Part shown: in pieces, positions 51,021-58,409 of the stretch | Numbering within the stretch: position 1 is the first letter of the stretch | Layout: every line of letters begins with the position of its first letter | Assembly: GCF_003355455.1 (NCBI RefSeq) | Contig: NZ_CP031357.1 | Span: forward strand, 1,156,501 to 1,220,500 | Direction of reading: 5' to 3' | Length of the DNA: 64,000 nucleotides | DNA from: Erythrobacter aureus | GTDB taxonomy: Bacteria > Pseudomonadota > Alphaproteobacteria > Sphingomonadales > Sphingomonadaceae | Program-made: the position numbers and the translations under genes | The notes under the pieces: generated by a model | Told to the model about the DNA's origin: nothing | Database searches by the model: none | What the model saw: the letters and a program-made list of their open reading frames with translations, nothing else

Positions 51021-51323
51021 ATGTCAGTAACACGCGAAGAAGTGGCCAAGATCGCCTCGCTCGCCCGCATAAGGATGGGCGATGCCGAGCTCGATCGTAT
51101 GGTCCCCGAACTCAACAATATTCTCGCTTGGGTCGAACAGCTCGGCGAGGTCGATTGCAGCGGCGTCGAACCGATGACCGCGGTCATTCCCAATCACCTT
51201 CGCCTGCGCGACGACGTGGTCGATGCCATCCCCGAAACGGGCGGCGGCAGGCGCGACGATGTGCTCGCCAATGCCCCCGCCGCCGAACACGGTTTCTTCG
51301 GCGTGCCCAAGGTGATCGAATGA
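51021..51323 (+). CDS. gatC: Asp/Glu-tRNA amidotransferase subunit C
   Basis: 100-residue GatC, the linker subunit of GatCAB, which amidates misacylated Asp-tRNA(Asn) or Glu-tRNA(Gln). Characteristic EEVAKIASLARIRMGDAELDRM and LRDDVV...VLANAPAAEHGFFGVPKV. Start ATG 51021. A palindromic repeat separates it from gatA, so gatA may be less tightly coupled than usual. Confidence 0.95.
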   Translation: MSVTREEVAKIASLARIRMGDAELDRMVPELNNILAWVEQLGEVDCSGVEPMTAVIPNHLRLRDDVVDAIPETGGGRRDDVLANAPAAEHGFFGVPKVIE

Positions 51324-51340
51324 TGGCTTGGGCTATTTAT

Positions 51341-51418
51341 CGTCACCCCAGCGAAAGCTGGGATCTGCCTCAGCTTGGCGCGAGCCCGATAGAGATCCCA
51401 GCTTTCGCTGGGATGACG
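51341..51418. repeat. palindromic repeat element between gatC and gatA
   Basis: 26-base inverted repeat: CGTCACCCCAGCGAAAGCTGGGATCT (51341-51366, quoted here only as its arms) pairs with 51393-51418 with a single mismatch, around a 26-base spacer. The arm sequence CCCAGCGAAAGCTGGGATC is of a type commonly repeated in sphingomonad genomes (recalled, not searched). It lies 10 bases before the gatA ATG. Confidence 0.85.
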
Positions 51419-51428
51419 GAAGTTTAGA

Positions 51429-52910
51429 ATGACCGACCTCACAAATCTTGGCGTCAAGGCCATCCGCGACGGCGTGACCGGTGGCGATTTCACCGCGCGC
51501 GAAGTGGCCGAAGCCTTCAACGCGGCAGTCGCCGAAGCGGCAGACCTCAACGCCTTCATCGTCACCACGCCCGACCATGCGCTCGCCGCCGCCGATACGG
51601 TGGACGCAAAGCGCGCGAAGGGCGAACACCTCGGCGCAATGGGCGGCGTGCCCATCGGGATGAAGGACCTGTTTGCCACCAAGGGCGTGCAGACCACTGC
51701 GGCGAGCCACATCCTCGAAGGCTTTACGCCGCAGTACGAAAGCACCGTGTCGCAGAATCTGTGGGATGCGGGCGCGGGCATGCTGGGCAAGCTCAATCTC
51801 GACCAGTTCGCCATGGGTAGCTCGAACGAGACCAGCTATTTCGGCAATGTCGCCTCGCCCTGGAAGAAAGACGGCGCCAATGCCGCGATGAGCCCGGGCG
51901 GGTCGTCGGGCGGTTCGTCCAGCGCCGTGGCCGCGCGCATTGCGCCCGCCGCCACCGGGACCGACACGGGCGGTTCGATCCGCCAGCCCGCCGCCTTCAC
52001 CGGTATCTGCGGGATCAAGCCGACCTATGGCCGCTGCAGCCGCTGGGGCGTGGTCGCCTTTGCCAGCAGCCTCGACCAGGCGGGGCCGATGGCGCGCAGC
52101 GTCGAAGATTGCGCGATCATGCTCGAAGCCATGGCCGGTTTCGATCCGAAGGACGCTACCAGCCTCCAGATGGACGTTCCCGCATGGGAGGCCGGCCTCA
52201 ATGCGGACCTCAAAGGCAAGAAAATCGGTATCCCGAAGGAATACCGGATGGACGGCACGGATGAGGAAATCCTCAAGAGCTGGGAACAGGGCAAGGAATG
52301 GCTGCGCGATGCGGGCGCGGAGATCGTCGATATCTCGCTGCCGCATACCAAATATGCGCTGCCCGCCTATTACATCATCGCGCCCGCAGAGGCTTCGTCC
52401 AACCTCGCCCGCTATGACGGTGTGCGCTACGGCCTGCGCGATCTGCCCGAGGGGGCGGGCTTGCAGGACATGTATGCTGCCACCCGTGCCGCCGGTTTCG
52501 GCGACGAGGTCAAGCGCCGCGTGCTGATCGGGACCTATGTTCTGAGCGCGGGCTTCTACGACGCGTATTATACGCAGGCGCAGAAGATCCGCACGCTGGT
52601 GGCGCAGGACTTCGAGAAGGCCTGGGCGCAGTGCGACGCGATCCTCGCGCCGACCACGCCGACGGCGAGCTTCCCGCTCGGCAGCCTCGATGCCGACCCG
52701 CTGACGATGTATCTGAACGACGTCTTCGCGGTTCCCGCCAGCCTTGCGGGCCTTCCCGCCATGAGCGTGCCCGCCATGCTCAACGGCGACGGCCTGCCGC
52801 TCGGCCTGCAGATCGTCGGCAAGCCTTTCGACGAACAGGGCGTACTGAATGCGGGTCTGGCAATCCAGCAGCGTGCCGGGTTCGACACGCAACCGGAGAA
52901 GTGGTGGTAA
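51429..52910 (+). CDS. gatA: Asp/Glu-tRNA amidotransferase subunit A
   Basis: 493-residue amidase-signature subunit that releases ammonia from glutamine. Triad: Lys in GVPIGMKDLFATKG, glycine/serine loop SPGGSSGGSSSAVAA, nucleophile Ser in GTDTGGSIRQPAAF. The C-terminus PEKWW is normal. Start ATG 51429. It overlaps the next small gene by one base (TAATG). Confidence 0.97.
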   Translation: MTDLTNLGVKAIRDGVTGGDFTAREVAEAFNAAVAEAADLNAFIVTTPDHALAAADTVDAKRAKGEHLGAMGGVPIGMKDLFATKGVQTTAASHILEGFTPQYESTVSQNLWDAGAGMLGKLNLDQFAMGSSNETSYFGNVASPWKKDGANAAMSPGGSSGGSSSAVAARIAPAATGTDTGGSIRQPAAFTGICGIKPTYGRCSRWGVVAFASSLDQAGPMARSVEDCAIMLEAMAGFDPKDATSLQMDVPAWEAGLNADLKGKKIGIPKEYRMDGTDEEILKSWEQGKEWLRDAGAEIVDISLPHTKYALPAYYIIAPAEASSNLARYDGVRYGLRDLPEGAGLQDMYAATRAAGFGDEVKRRVLIGTYVLSAGFYDAYYTQAQKIRTLVAQDFEKAWAQCDAILAPTTPTASFPLGSLDADPLTMYLNDVFAVPASLAGLPAMSVPAMLNGDGLPLGLQIVGKPFDEQGVLNAGLAIQQRAGFDTQPEKWW

Positions 52911-53110
52911 TGCCCGGGGTCGGAATGCTTCTGGTCATCGTCGGGGCGATATTCCTGACCGGTGCGGTTGCGTTCTACATTTCGCGCAACGTCGAGCATG
53001 GCGAAGCGCGGTTCGGCCCCGGCGGCGAGCAACTGCCCGAGCATCCGCCGTCTCCCGAGACCAAAGACATGAGCGTGACCGTCACGCAGAGCGAGAAGAT
53101 CGATGACTAA
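52910..53110 (+). CDS. small single-pass membrane protein in the gat operon
   Basis: 66 residues, not recognised. One N-terminal membrane segment (about 4-24, VGMLLVIVGAIFLTGAVAFYI) then a polar, charged cytoplasmic or periplasmic tail (EHPPSPETKDMSVTVTQSEKIDD). Start overlaps the gatA stop (TAATG) and its stop overlaps gatB by eight bases, so it is translationally tied into gatCAB. A start at M6 is possible. Confidence 0.72.
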   Translation: MPGVGMLLVIVGAIFLTGAVAFYISRNVEHGEARFGPGGEQLPEHPPSPETKDMSVTVTQSEKIDD

Positions 53111-54599
53111 GTACCGCATCCAGGGCGCAACGGGCGAATGGGAGGTCGTGATCGGCCTCGAAGTCCATGCGCAGGTCACTTCCAACGCCAAGCTGTTCAG
53201 CGGCGCTTCCACCGCCTTCGGGGCGGAGCCGAACACGCAGGTCTCCCTCGTCGATGCGGCAATGCCGGGCATGCTGCCCGTTCCCAATCGCGAGTGTATC
53301 CGCCAGGCGGTTCGCACAGGCATGGCGATCGAGGCGCAGATCAACAAATGGTCGCGCTTCGACCGCAAGAACTACTTCTATGCCGACTTGCCGCAGGGCT
53401 ACCAGATTTCGCAGCTCTACCACCCGCTGGTGGGCGAAGGTGCGCTGCATATCGAGGCGGACGAGAAGGCCGGAATCGCGGAAGACAAGGTCATCGGCAT
53501 CGAGCGCATCCATGTCGAGCAGGACGCGGGCAAGCTGATGCACGACCAGCATCCGACCATGTCCTATGTCGACCTCAATCGCAGCGGCGTGGCGCTGATG
53601 GAGATCGTTTCCCGACCCGACATGCGCTCACCCGCAGAGGCCGGCGCCTATGTCCGCAAGCTGCGCAGCATCCTGCGCTATGTCGGATCGTGCGACGGGA
53701 ATATGGAAGAAGGTTCGATGCGCGCCGATGTGAACGTTTCGGTGCGCAAGCCGGGCGAGGAATTCGGCACGCGGACCGAGACCAAGAATGTCAATTCGGT
53801 GCGCTTCGTGATGCAGGTCATCGAATACGAGGCCAACCGCCAGGTCGATGTGCTGGAAAATGGCGGCACGGTCGACCAGGAAACGCGCCTGTTCGATCCC
53901 GGCACCGGCACCACGCGGACCATGCGGTCGAAGGAAGACGCGCACGACTATCGCTATTTCCCCGATCCCGACCTGCTCCCGCTCGAGCTGGAGGAGGATT
54001 TCCTGGAAGAGTGCCGCGCCTCGCTGCCCGAACTACCCGACGCCAAGCGCAAGCGGTACGAGGAAGAGCTGGGCCTCACGCCCTACAATGCGCGCGAACT
54101 GACCGCCGAGGTCGAGACTTTCGCCCGCTTCGAAACGCTGCTGGCGGCCACCGCGAACGGCATCGGCAAGCCGGAGAAGGCTGTCGCGACGCAGGTTGCC
54201 AATTGGGCGCTCTCGGTCGCGCCGGGTGTGATCAAGTCGCTCGGCGAGGAAGCCAATCCCGCCCATGCCACGGCAGAGGCGCAGGCGAGCATCCTCGATA
54301 TGCAGGCCAAGGGCGAAATTTCCGGCGGGCAGGCCAAGGAAATTTTCGAGATCGTGCTCAAGACCGGTCGCGATCCCGAGGAAATCGCCGAGACCGAGGG
54401 CCTCAAGCAGGTCAGCGATACCGGCGCCATCGAAGCCGCCATCGACGAGATTCTCGCCAATAACGAGGACAAGGTCGAGCAGTATAAGGGCGGCAAGGAC
54501 AAGCTGTTCGGCTTCTTCGTCGGCCAGACGATGAAAGCGATGCAGGGCAAGGCGAATCCGGCGGTGGTCAATCAGATCCTGAAGGACAAGCTGGGCTGA
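53103..54599 (+). CDS. gatB: Asp/Glu-tRNA amidotransferase subunit B
   Basis: 498-residue kinase-like subunit that activates the misacylated tRNA. Signatures: VVIGLEVHAQVTSNAKLFSG, NRSGVALMEIVSRPDMRSP, GSMRADVNVSVRKPG, and the C-terminal YqeY-like domain (DKLFGFFVGQTMKAMQGKANP). Start ATG 53103. Complete operon is gatC, gatA, small protein, gatB. Confidence 0.97.
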   Translation: MTKYRIQGATGEWEVVIGLEVHAQVTSNAKLFSGASTAFGAEPNTQVSLVDAAMPGMLPVPNRECIRQAVRTGMAIEAQINKWSRFDRKNYFYADLPQGYQISQLYHPLVGEGALHIEADEKAGIAEDKVIGIERIHVEQDAGKLMHDQHPTMSYVDLNRSGVALMEIVSRPDMRSPAEAGAYVRKLRSILRYVGSCDGNMEEGSMRADVNVSVRKPGEEFGTRTETKNVNSVRFVMQVIEYEANRQVDVLENGGTVDQETRLFDPGTGTTRTMRSKEDAHDYRYFPDPDLLPLELEEDFLEECRASLPELPDAKRKRYEEELGLTPYNARELTAEVETFARFETLLAATANGIGKPEKAVATQVANWALSVAPGVIKSLGEEANPAHATAEAQASILDMQAKGEISGGQAKEIFEIVLKTGRDPEEIAETEGLKQVSDTGAIEAAIDEILANNEDKVEQYKGGKDKLFGFFVGQTMKAMQGKANPAVVNQILKDKLG

Positions 54600-54749
54600 C
54601 GCCATTGGCGCCCGGTACGGGCCATCTCAGCGTCCCTGATCGAGTCGTCATGTCGCTGGCCGAGCGGGCGCTTGCCCCGGTCCCGTGCGCGAGGTAGCTT
54701 CACGGACATTCTTGCGCGTTTCGCGCAGATGGAAGGGGTCTAAATTCCA

Positions 54750-56912
54750 ATGAAGAAAACCGCCGTTGTCGCAGCGCTCATGGCCTGCGCCGCATCCGCA
54801 CCGCTCGCCGCCAAGGAGGGGATGTTCACCCCCGGCCAGCTTCCCGAAATCGCCGAGGACCTGCGCAAGACCGGGCTCGAGGTATCGCCCGAGGCGCTGT
54901 CGGACCTCACCGGTTTCCCCATGGGGGCGATCGTGCAACTCCAGGGTTGCTCGGGCAGCTTCGTGTCGGATGAAGGCCTGGTGGTCACCAACCACCACTG
55001 CGCGCGCGGATCGGTGCAGTTCAATTCCACTGCCGAGAACAATTATCTCGAAAACGGTTTCCTTGCCGAAACCAAGGGCGAGGAATTGCCCGCCGCACCC
55101 GGCTCGCGCGTTTATGTGACGACCGAAATCAGCGATGTCACCGCGCGCGTGCGCGACGGGATCGACGCCATGTCGCCCACCGAACGCTACGATACGGTCG
55201 ACCAGCGGGTGAAGGACATCACCGCCGAATGCGAGCAGGCCGCAGGCTTCCGCTGCCTCGTCGCCAGCTTCTATGGCGGCAAGGAATACACGCTTATCAA
55301 GCGGCTCGAGGTCAAGGATGTGCGGCTGGTCTATGCGCCCGCCGATGCGGTCGGGAAATATGGCGGCGATATCGATAACTGGATGTGGCCGCGCCACACG
55401 GGCGACTTCGCCTTCTACCGCGCCTATGTCGCGCCCGACGGCTCCTCGGCCGAATACTCCGAGGACAACGTCCCCTACGCGCCCGAGCACCACCTCAAGG
55501 TGAGCGCGGCCGGGCTCGACGATGGCGATTTCGTGATGGCTGCGGGCTATCCCGGTTCGACCAATCGCTATACCCGTCTGGGCGAGGTGAAGAACACCTT
55601 CGAGTGGAGCTATCCGACCTTCGTCACGCTGCTGAACGACTGGATCGACACGATCGAAGCGGCTGCGCCCGAAGGGTCGGACGCGCGCGTGAAATACGAA
55701 TCCCGCCTCGCCGGGCTCAACAATTTCGAGAAAAACCTGCGCGGCCAGATCGATGGCGCCCGCCGTGTCGGCCTGGTCGATCGCCGCCGCGCGCGCGAGG
55801 ATGCGCTCAACGCCTGGATCGCCGCCGATGCGTCGCGCCAGCCCTATGCCGCGGCGATCGCCTCGCTCGATGCCCTGTCGGAAGAGAGCGCCACTGCCGC
55901 ACGGACCAATTTCTGGTACAACAACGCCACCCGTCCGCAACTGCTGGGCGCGGCGCAGCGGCTCTACCGTCTCGCGAAGGAGAAGGAAAAGCCCAACGCG
56001 CAGCGCGAAAGCGGCTATCAGGATCGCGACATGGCGTTCTTCCGCCAGGGTCTGCAGGCGCTCGACCGCCGCTATGACGCATCGGTCGACAAGGCCGAAT
56101 GGCTGCTGTTCCTCAATGGCTATCTCGCACAGCCCGAGGCGGAGCGCGTGGCAGCGTTCGACCAGGCGCTGGGCCTGACCGGCGTGGACGATGCCAAACA
56201 GATCGATGCCATTGTCGATGGCTATTACACGGGCACATCGCTCGACGAGAGCGACACGCGGCTCGCGCTGATGGATGCCACTGCTGCTGAGCTCGAGGCG
56301 AGCGACGATCCATTCATGAAGCTGGCGATCGCGCTCTACACCTACGAGCGCAAGCTGGAAGACGAGAGCGAAGAGCGCTCGGGCCGCGCACTCGCGCTGC
56401 GTCCCGCCTATATGGACGCGATCACGCAGTGGCAGCGCGAGCAGGGCCTGGCGACCTATCCCGACGCCAACAGCACGCTGCGCGTGACTTACGGCACGGT
56501 CCTCGGCGGCTCGCCCAAGGACGGCATGGCCTATTTGCCGTTCACCACGCTGGAGGGCATTCTGGCAAAGGATACCGGCGTGGACCCGTTCAATGCGCCC
56601 GAGACACAGCTCAAGGAAATCCGCGAGAAGGACTATGGCGGCTACGCGCTCGACAGCATCGGCTCGGTGCCGGTGAACTTCCTGTCGGACCTCGACAGCA
56701 CCGGCGGCAATAGCGGCTCGGCCACATTGAACGGCCGCGCCGAACTGGTCGGCCTGCTGTTCGACGGTACGTTCGAAAGCGTCAATTCGGATTGGGATTT
56801 CGATCCGCGCACCACGCGCACGATCCATGTCGACACGCGCTACATGCTGTGGGTGATGGACAAGGTCGACGGGGCGCATAACCTGATCGAGGAAATGGAC
56901 GTGGTGCGGTAA
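54750..56912 (+). CDS. secreted S46 family dipeptidyl-peptidase
   Basis: 720-residue exopeptidase of family S46 (DPP7/DPP11-like), releasing dipeptides from N-termini. Signal peptide MKKTAVVAALMACAASAPLAA. The catalytic triad is recognisable: His in VVTNHHCARG (around 82-83), Asp in WPRHTGDFAFYRAYV, and Ser in DSTGGNSGSATLN. GNSGS is the nucleophile elbow. Located in the periplasm. A terminator follows. A long antisense frame over this gene is not real. Confidence 0.94.
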   Translation: MKKTAVVAALMACAASAPLAAKEGMFTPGQLPEIAEDLRKTGLEVSPEALSDLTGFPMGAIVQLQGCSGSFVSDEGLVVTNHHCARGSVQFNSTAENNYLENGFLAETKGEELPAAPGSRVYVTTEISDVTARVRDGIDAMSPTERYDTVDQRVKDITAECEQAAGFRCLVASFYGGKEYTLIKRLEVKDVRLVYAPADAVGKYGGDIDNWMWPRHTGDFAFYRAYVAPDGSSAEYSEDNVPYAPEHHLKVSAAGLDDGDFVMAAGYPGSTNRYTRLGEVKNTFEWSYPTFVTLLNDWIDTIEAAAPEGSDARVKYESRLAGLNNFEKNLRGQIDGARRVGLVDRRRAREDALNAWIAADASRQPYAAAIASLDALSEESATAARTNFWYNNATRPQLLGAAQRLYRLAKEKEKPNAQRESGYQDRDMAFFRQGLQALDRRYDASVDKAEWLLFLNGYLAQPEAERVAAFDQALGLTGVDDAKQIDAIVDGYYTGTSLDESDTRLALMDATAAELEASDDPFMKLAIALYTYERKLEDESEERSGRALALRPAYMDAITQWQREQGLATYPDANSTLRVTYGTVLGGSPKDGMAYLPFTTLEGILAKDTGVDPFNAPETQLKEIREKDYGGYALDSIGSVPVNFLSDLDSTGGNSGSATLNGRAELVGLLFDGTFESVNSDWDFDPRTTRTIHVDTRYMLWVMDKVDGAHNLIEEMDVVR

Positions 56913-56938
56913 GCACAGCCATCAGATCGCATAGAAGG

Positions 56939-56970
56939 GGCCGCCGGAGCGATCCGGCGGCCTTTTTCTT
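56939..56970 (+). terminator. rho-independent terminator of the S46 peptidase
   Basis: GGCCGCCGGA (56939-56948) and TCCGGCGGCC (56953-56962) around GCGA, followed by TTTTTC. The hairpin is the exact reverse complement of the one at 57986-58009. Confidence 0.85.
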
Positions 56971-57085
56971 GCACGGACGATGTCGTCATCAGTCGAAGGG
57001 CACGGGGACGGGCGGTCGAAAGCCAGGATTCAGTTGACCGAAGGTATCCGCCACCTAGGATTGGGCCAAATTAAGAGGGGGTTGC

Positions 57086-57958
57086 ATGAAACTATCGAAA
57101 TTCGGTGCGGCGATATCCGCGTTCCTGCTTTCGACCACGCCGCTGGCGGCCGAGACACTGGACAATACTTCGATCATCCAACTGGTGGAGATCAGCTTGG
57201 GTGAAGAAGCGATCGTGGCGAAAATCGATGCGACGGCAGCGCGCTTCGATGTGACGACCGATCAGCTCATTGTGCTCAAAAACCGAGGCGTCCCGTCATC
57301 CGTGATTGCGGCGATGATCGCCAAATCCAATGCCCCAACCGTGTCGGACGCGGCCAGCGTTTCGATGGATGATCCCGATCCGATGGTCCCCCATGCGTCG
57401 GGCGTGTATCTGATGGCCGACTGGCTCGCCGAGCCGAAAATGCAATATATCGACGCGACGACGACCAACCAGACGAAGACCGGCGGGTTTCTGGGCTATG
57501 CACTCACGGGTGGCATCGCTTCGATGAGCTTCAAGACGGTTATTCCGCAGCCCTCCGCCCGCATCGCGACGCGCCAGCCGCGACCGACATTCTATTTCTA
57601 TTTCGATCAGGCCAACAGTTCGCTGTCGAACCGGGGAGGGGCCAATTTCTGGATGGCGGGTGCAGTAACGTCGCCGGCGGAATTCAGCCTGGTGCGGTTC
57701 AAGGTCAAGAATGATCGCCGCGAAGCGAAGGTGGGCAAGATCAACATTGGCGGCGCCAAGGCCGGGGTGATGGCGAAAGACCAGATCCCCTTCGATTACG
57801 AGCGCCTGGCCCCCGGAGTGTTCAGGGTGACGCCGAATGTCGAACTTGAACCGGGTGAGTATGGATTTCTCTATTCGTCCCAGACGGGAAGCGGCGTTGG
57901 AATGGCCGGGGTAGGGGCGCAGACCTCGCGTATTTTCGATTTTTCCATCACCGGCTGA
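57086..57958 (+). CDS. hypothetical secreted protein (290 aa)
   Basis: Not recognised. Signal peptide MKLSKFGAAISAFLLSTTPLAA, a short alpha-helical region (about 26-70) containing LVEISLGEEAIVAKIDATAARFDV then ALKNRGVPSSVIAAMI, and a beta-rich C-terminal domain (about 100-290) with PRPTFYFYFDQ and VELEPGEYGFLYSSQTGSG. The motif of the helical part resembles short-chain DUF-type repeats that follow signal peptides in various exported proteins. It is flanked on both sides by terminators. Confidence 0.72.
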   Translation: MKLSKFGAAISAFLLSTTPLAAETLDNTSIIQLVEISLGEEAIVAKIDATAARFDVTTDQLIVLKNRGVPSSVIAAMIAKSNAPTVSDAASVSMDDPDPMVPHASGVYLMADWLAEPKMQYIDATTTNQTKTGGFLGYALTGGIASMSFKTVIPQPSARIATRQPRPTFYFYFDQANSSLSNRGGANFWMAGAVTSPAEFSLVRFKVKNDRREAKVGKINIGGAKAGVMAKDQIPFDYERLAPGVFRVTPNVELEPGEYGFLYSSQTGSGVGMAGVGAQTSRIFDFSITG

Positions 57959-57978
57959 GAAACGCCTGGTGCCGTAAG

Positions 57979-58017
57979 CAAAAAGGGCCGCCGGATCGCT
58001 CCGGCGGCCCCTTTTTT
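57979..58017. terminator. bidirectional terminator
   Basis: GGGCCGCCGGA (57985-57995) and TCCGGCGGCCC (58000-58010) around TCGC, with a run of A before and T after. It serves the forward hypothetical gene and the reverse gene ending at 58034. Confidence 0.85.
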
Positions 58018-58033
58018 CGTCCTGGCGCGGCGT

Positions 58034-58342
58034 TCAGCCCTGGCGCTGGCCGGTCAGCGGCATGTCGCCGAACGCGCCGGCATTGACGGTGCCGGTCATC
58101 TGATCGCCATTCACGGTGGCGGTGCAGTTGAGCGTCATCGGCATCGGCACGGTCATGTCCATCTTCCACTTGAGCGTGTCGCCGCCTTCGATGGTGCCAT
58201 CGGTGATGTCCATCGAACCCATGCCGCCGGCCATCGAGCCGGTGAAGCTGTTGCCATCATCGCCGGGCACGACGGTCAGCGTGCCCTTCTGGTCACCCAT
58301 CGGGCTCTTGACCACGGTGTCATAAGTACCTGCTACGGACAT
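58034..58342 (-). CDS. small hypothetical protein (102 aa)
   Basis: Not recognised by name. Gly/Met/Thr-rich and beta-rich, starting MSVAGTYDTVVKSPMGDQKG, no signal peptide. The layout (GTYDTVVKSPMGDQKGTL, FTGSMAGGMGSMDI, KWKMDMTVPMPMTLNCT) suggests a small beta-barrel or lipocalin-like fold. Start ATG 58342 after a GAAAGGA SD. Upstream in-frame extension would be a His-rich run and lacks support. Confidence 0.68.
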   Translation of the reverse strand: MSVAGTYDTVVKSPMGDQKGTLTVVPGDDGNSFTGSMAGGMGSMDITDGTIEGGDTLKWKMDMTVPMPMTLNCTATVNGDQMTGTVNAGAFGDMPLTGQRQG

Positions 58343-58409
58343 GGATATTCCTTTCTTCGGTTGAGAATGCGAGTGGGCTTTCAATCGGGATTACTTACAC
58401 GATTGTCAA

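Noticed and set aside
54648..56879. 743-residue open frame antisense to the S46 peptidase
   Set aside because: High-GC antisense shadow; the forward gene has signal peptide, triad and family length, and the reverse frame has no recognisable motif.
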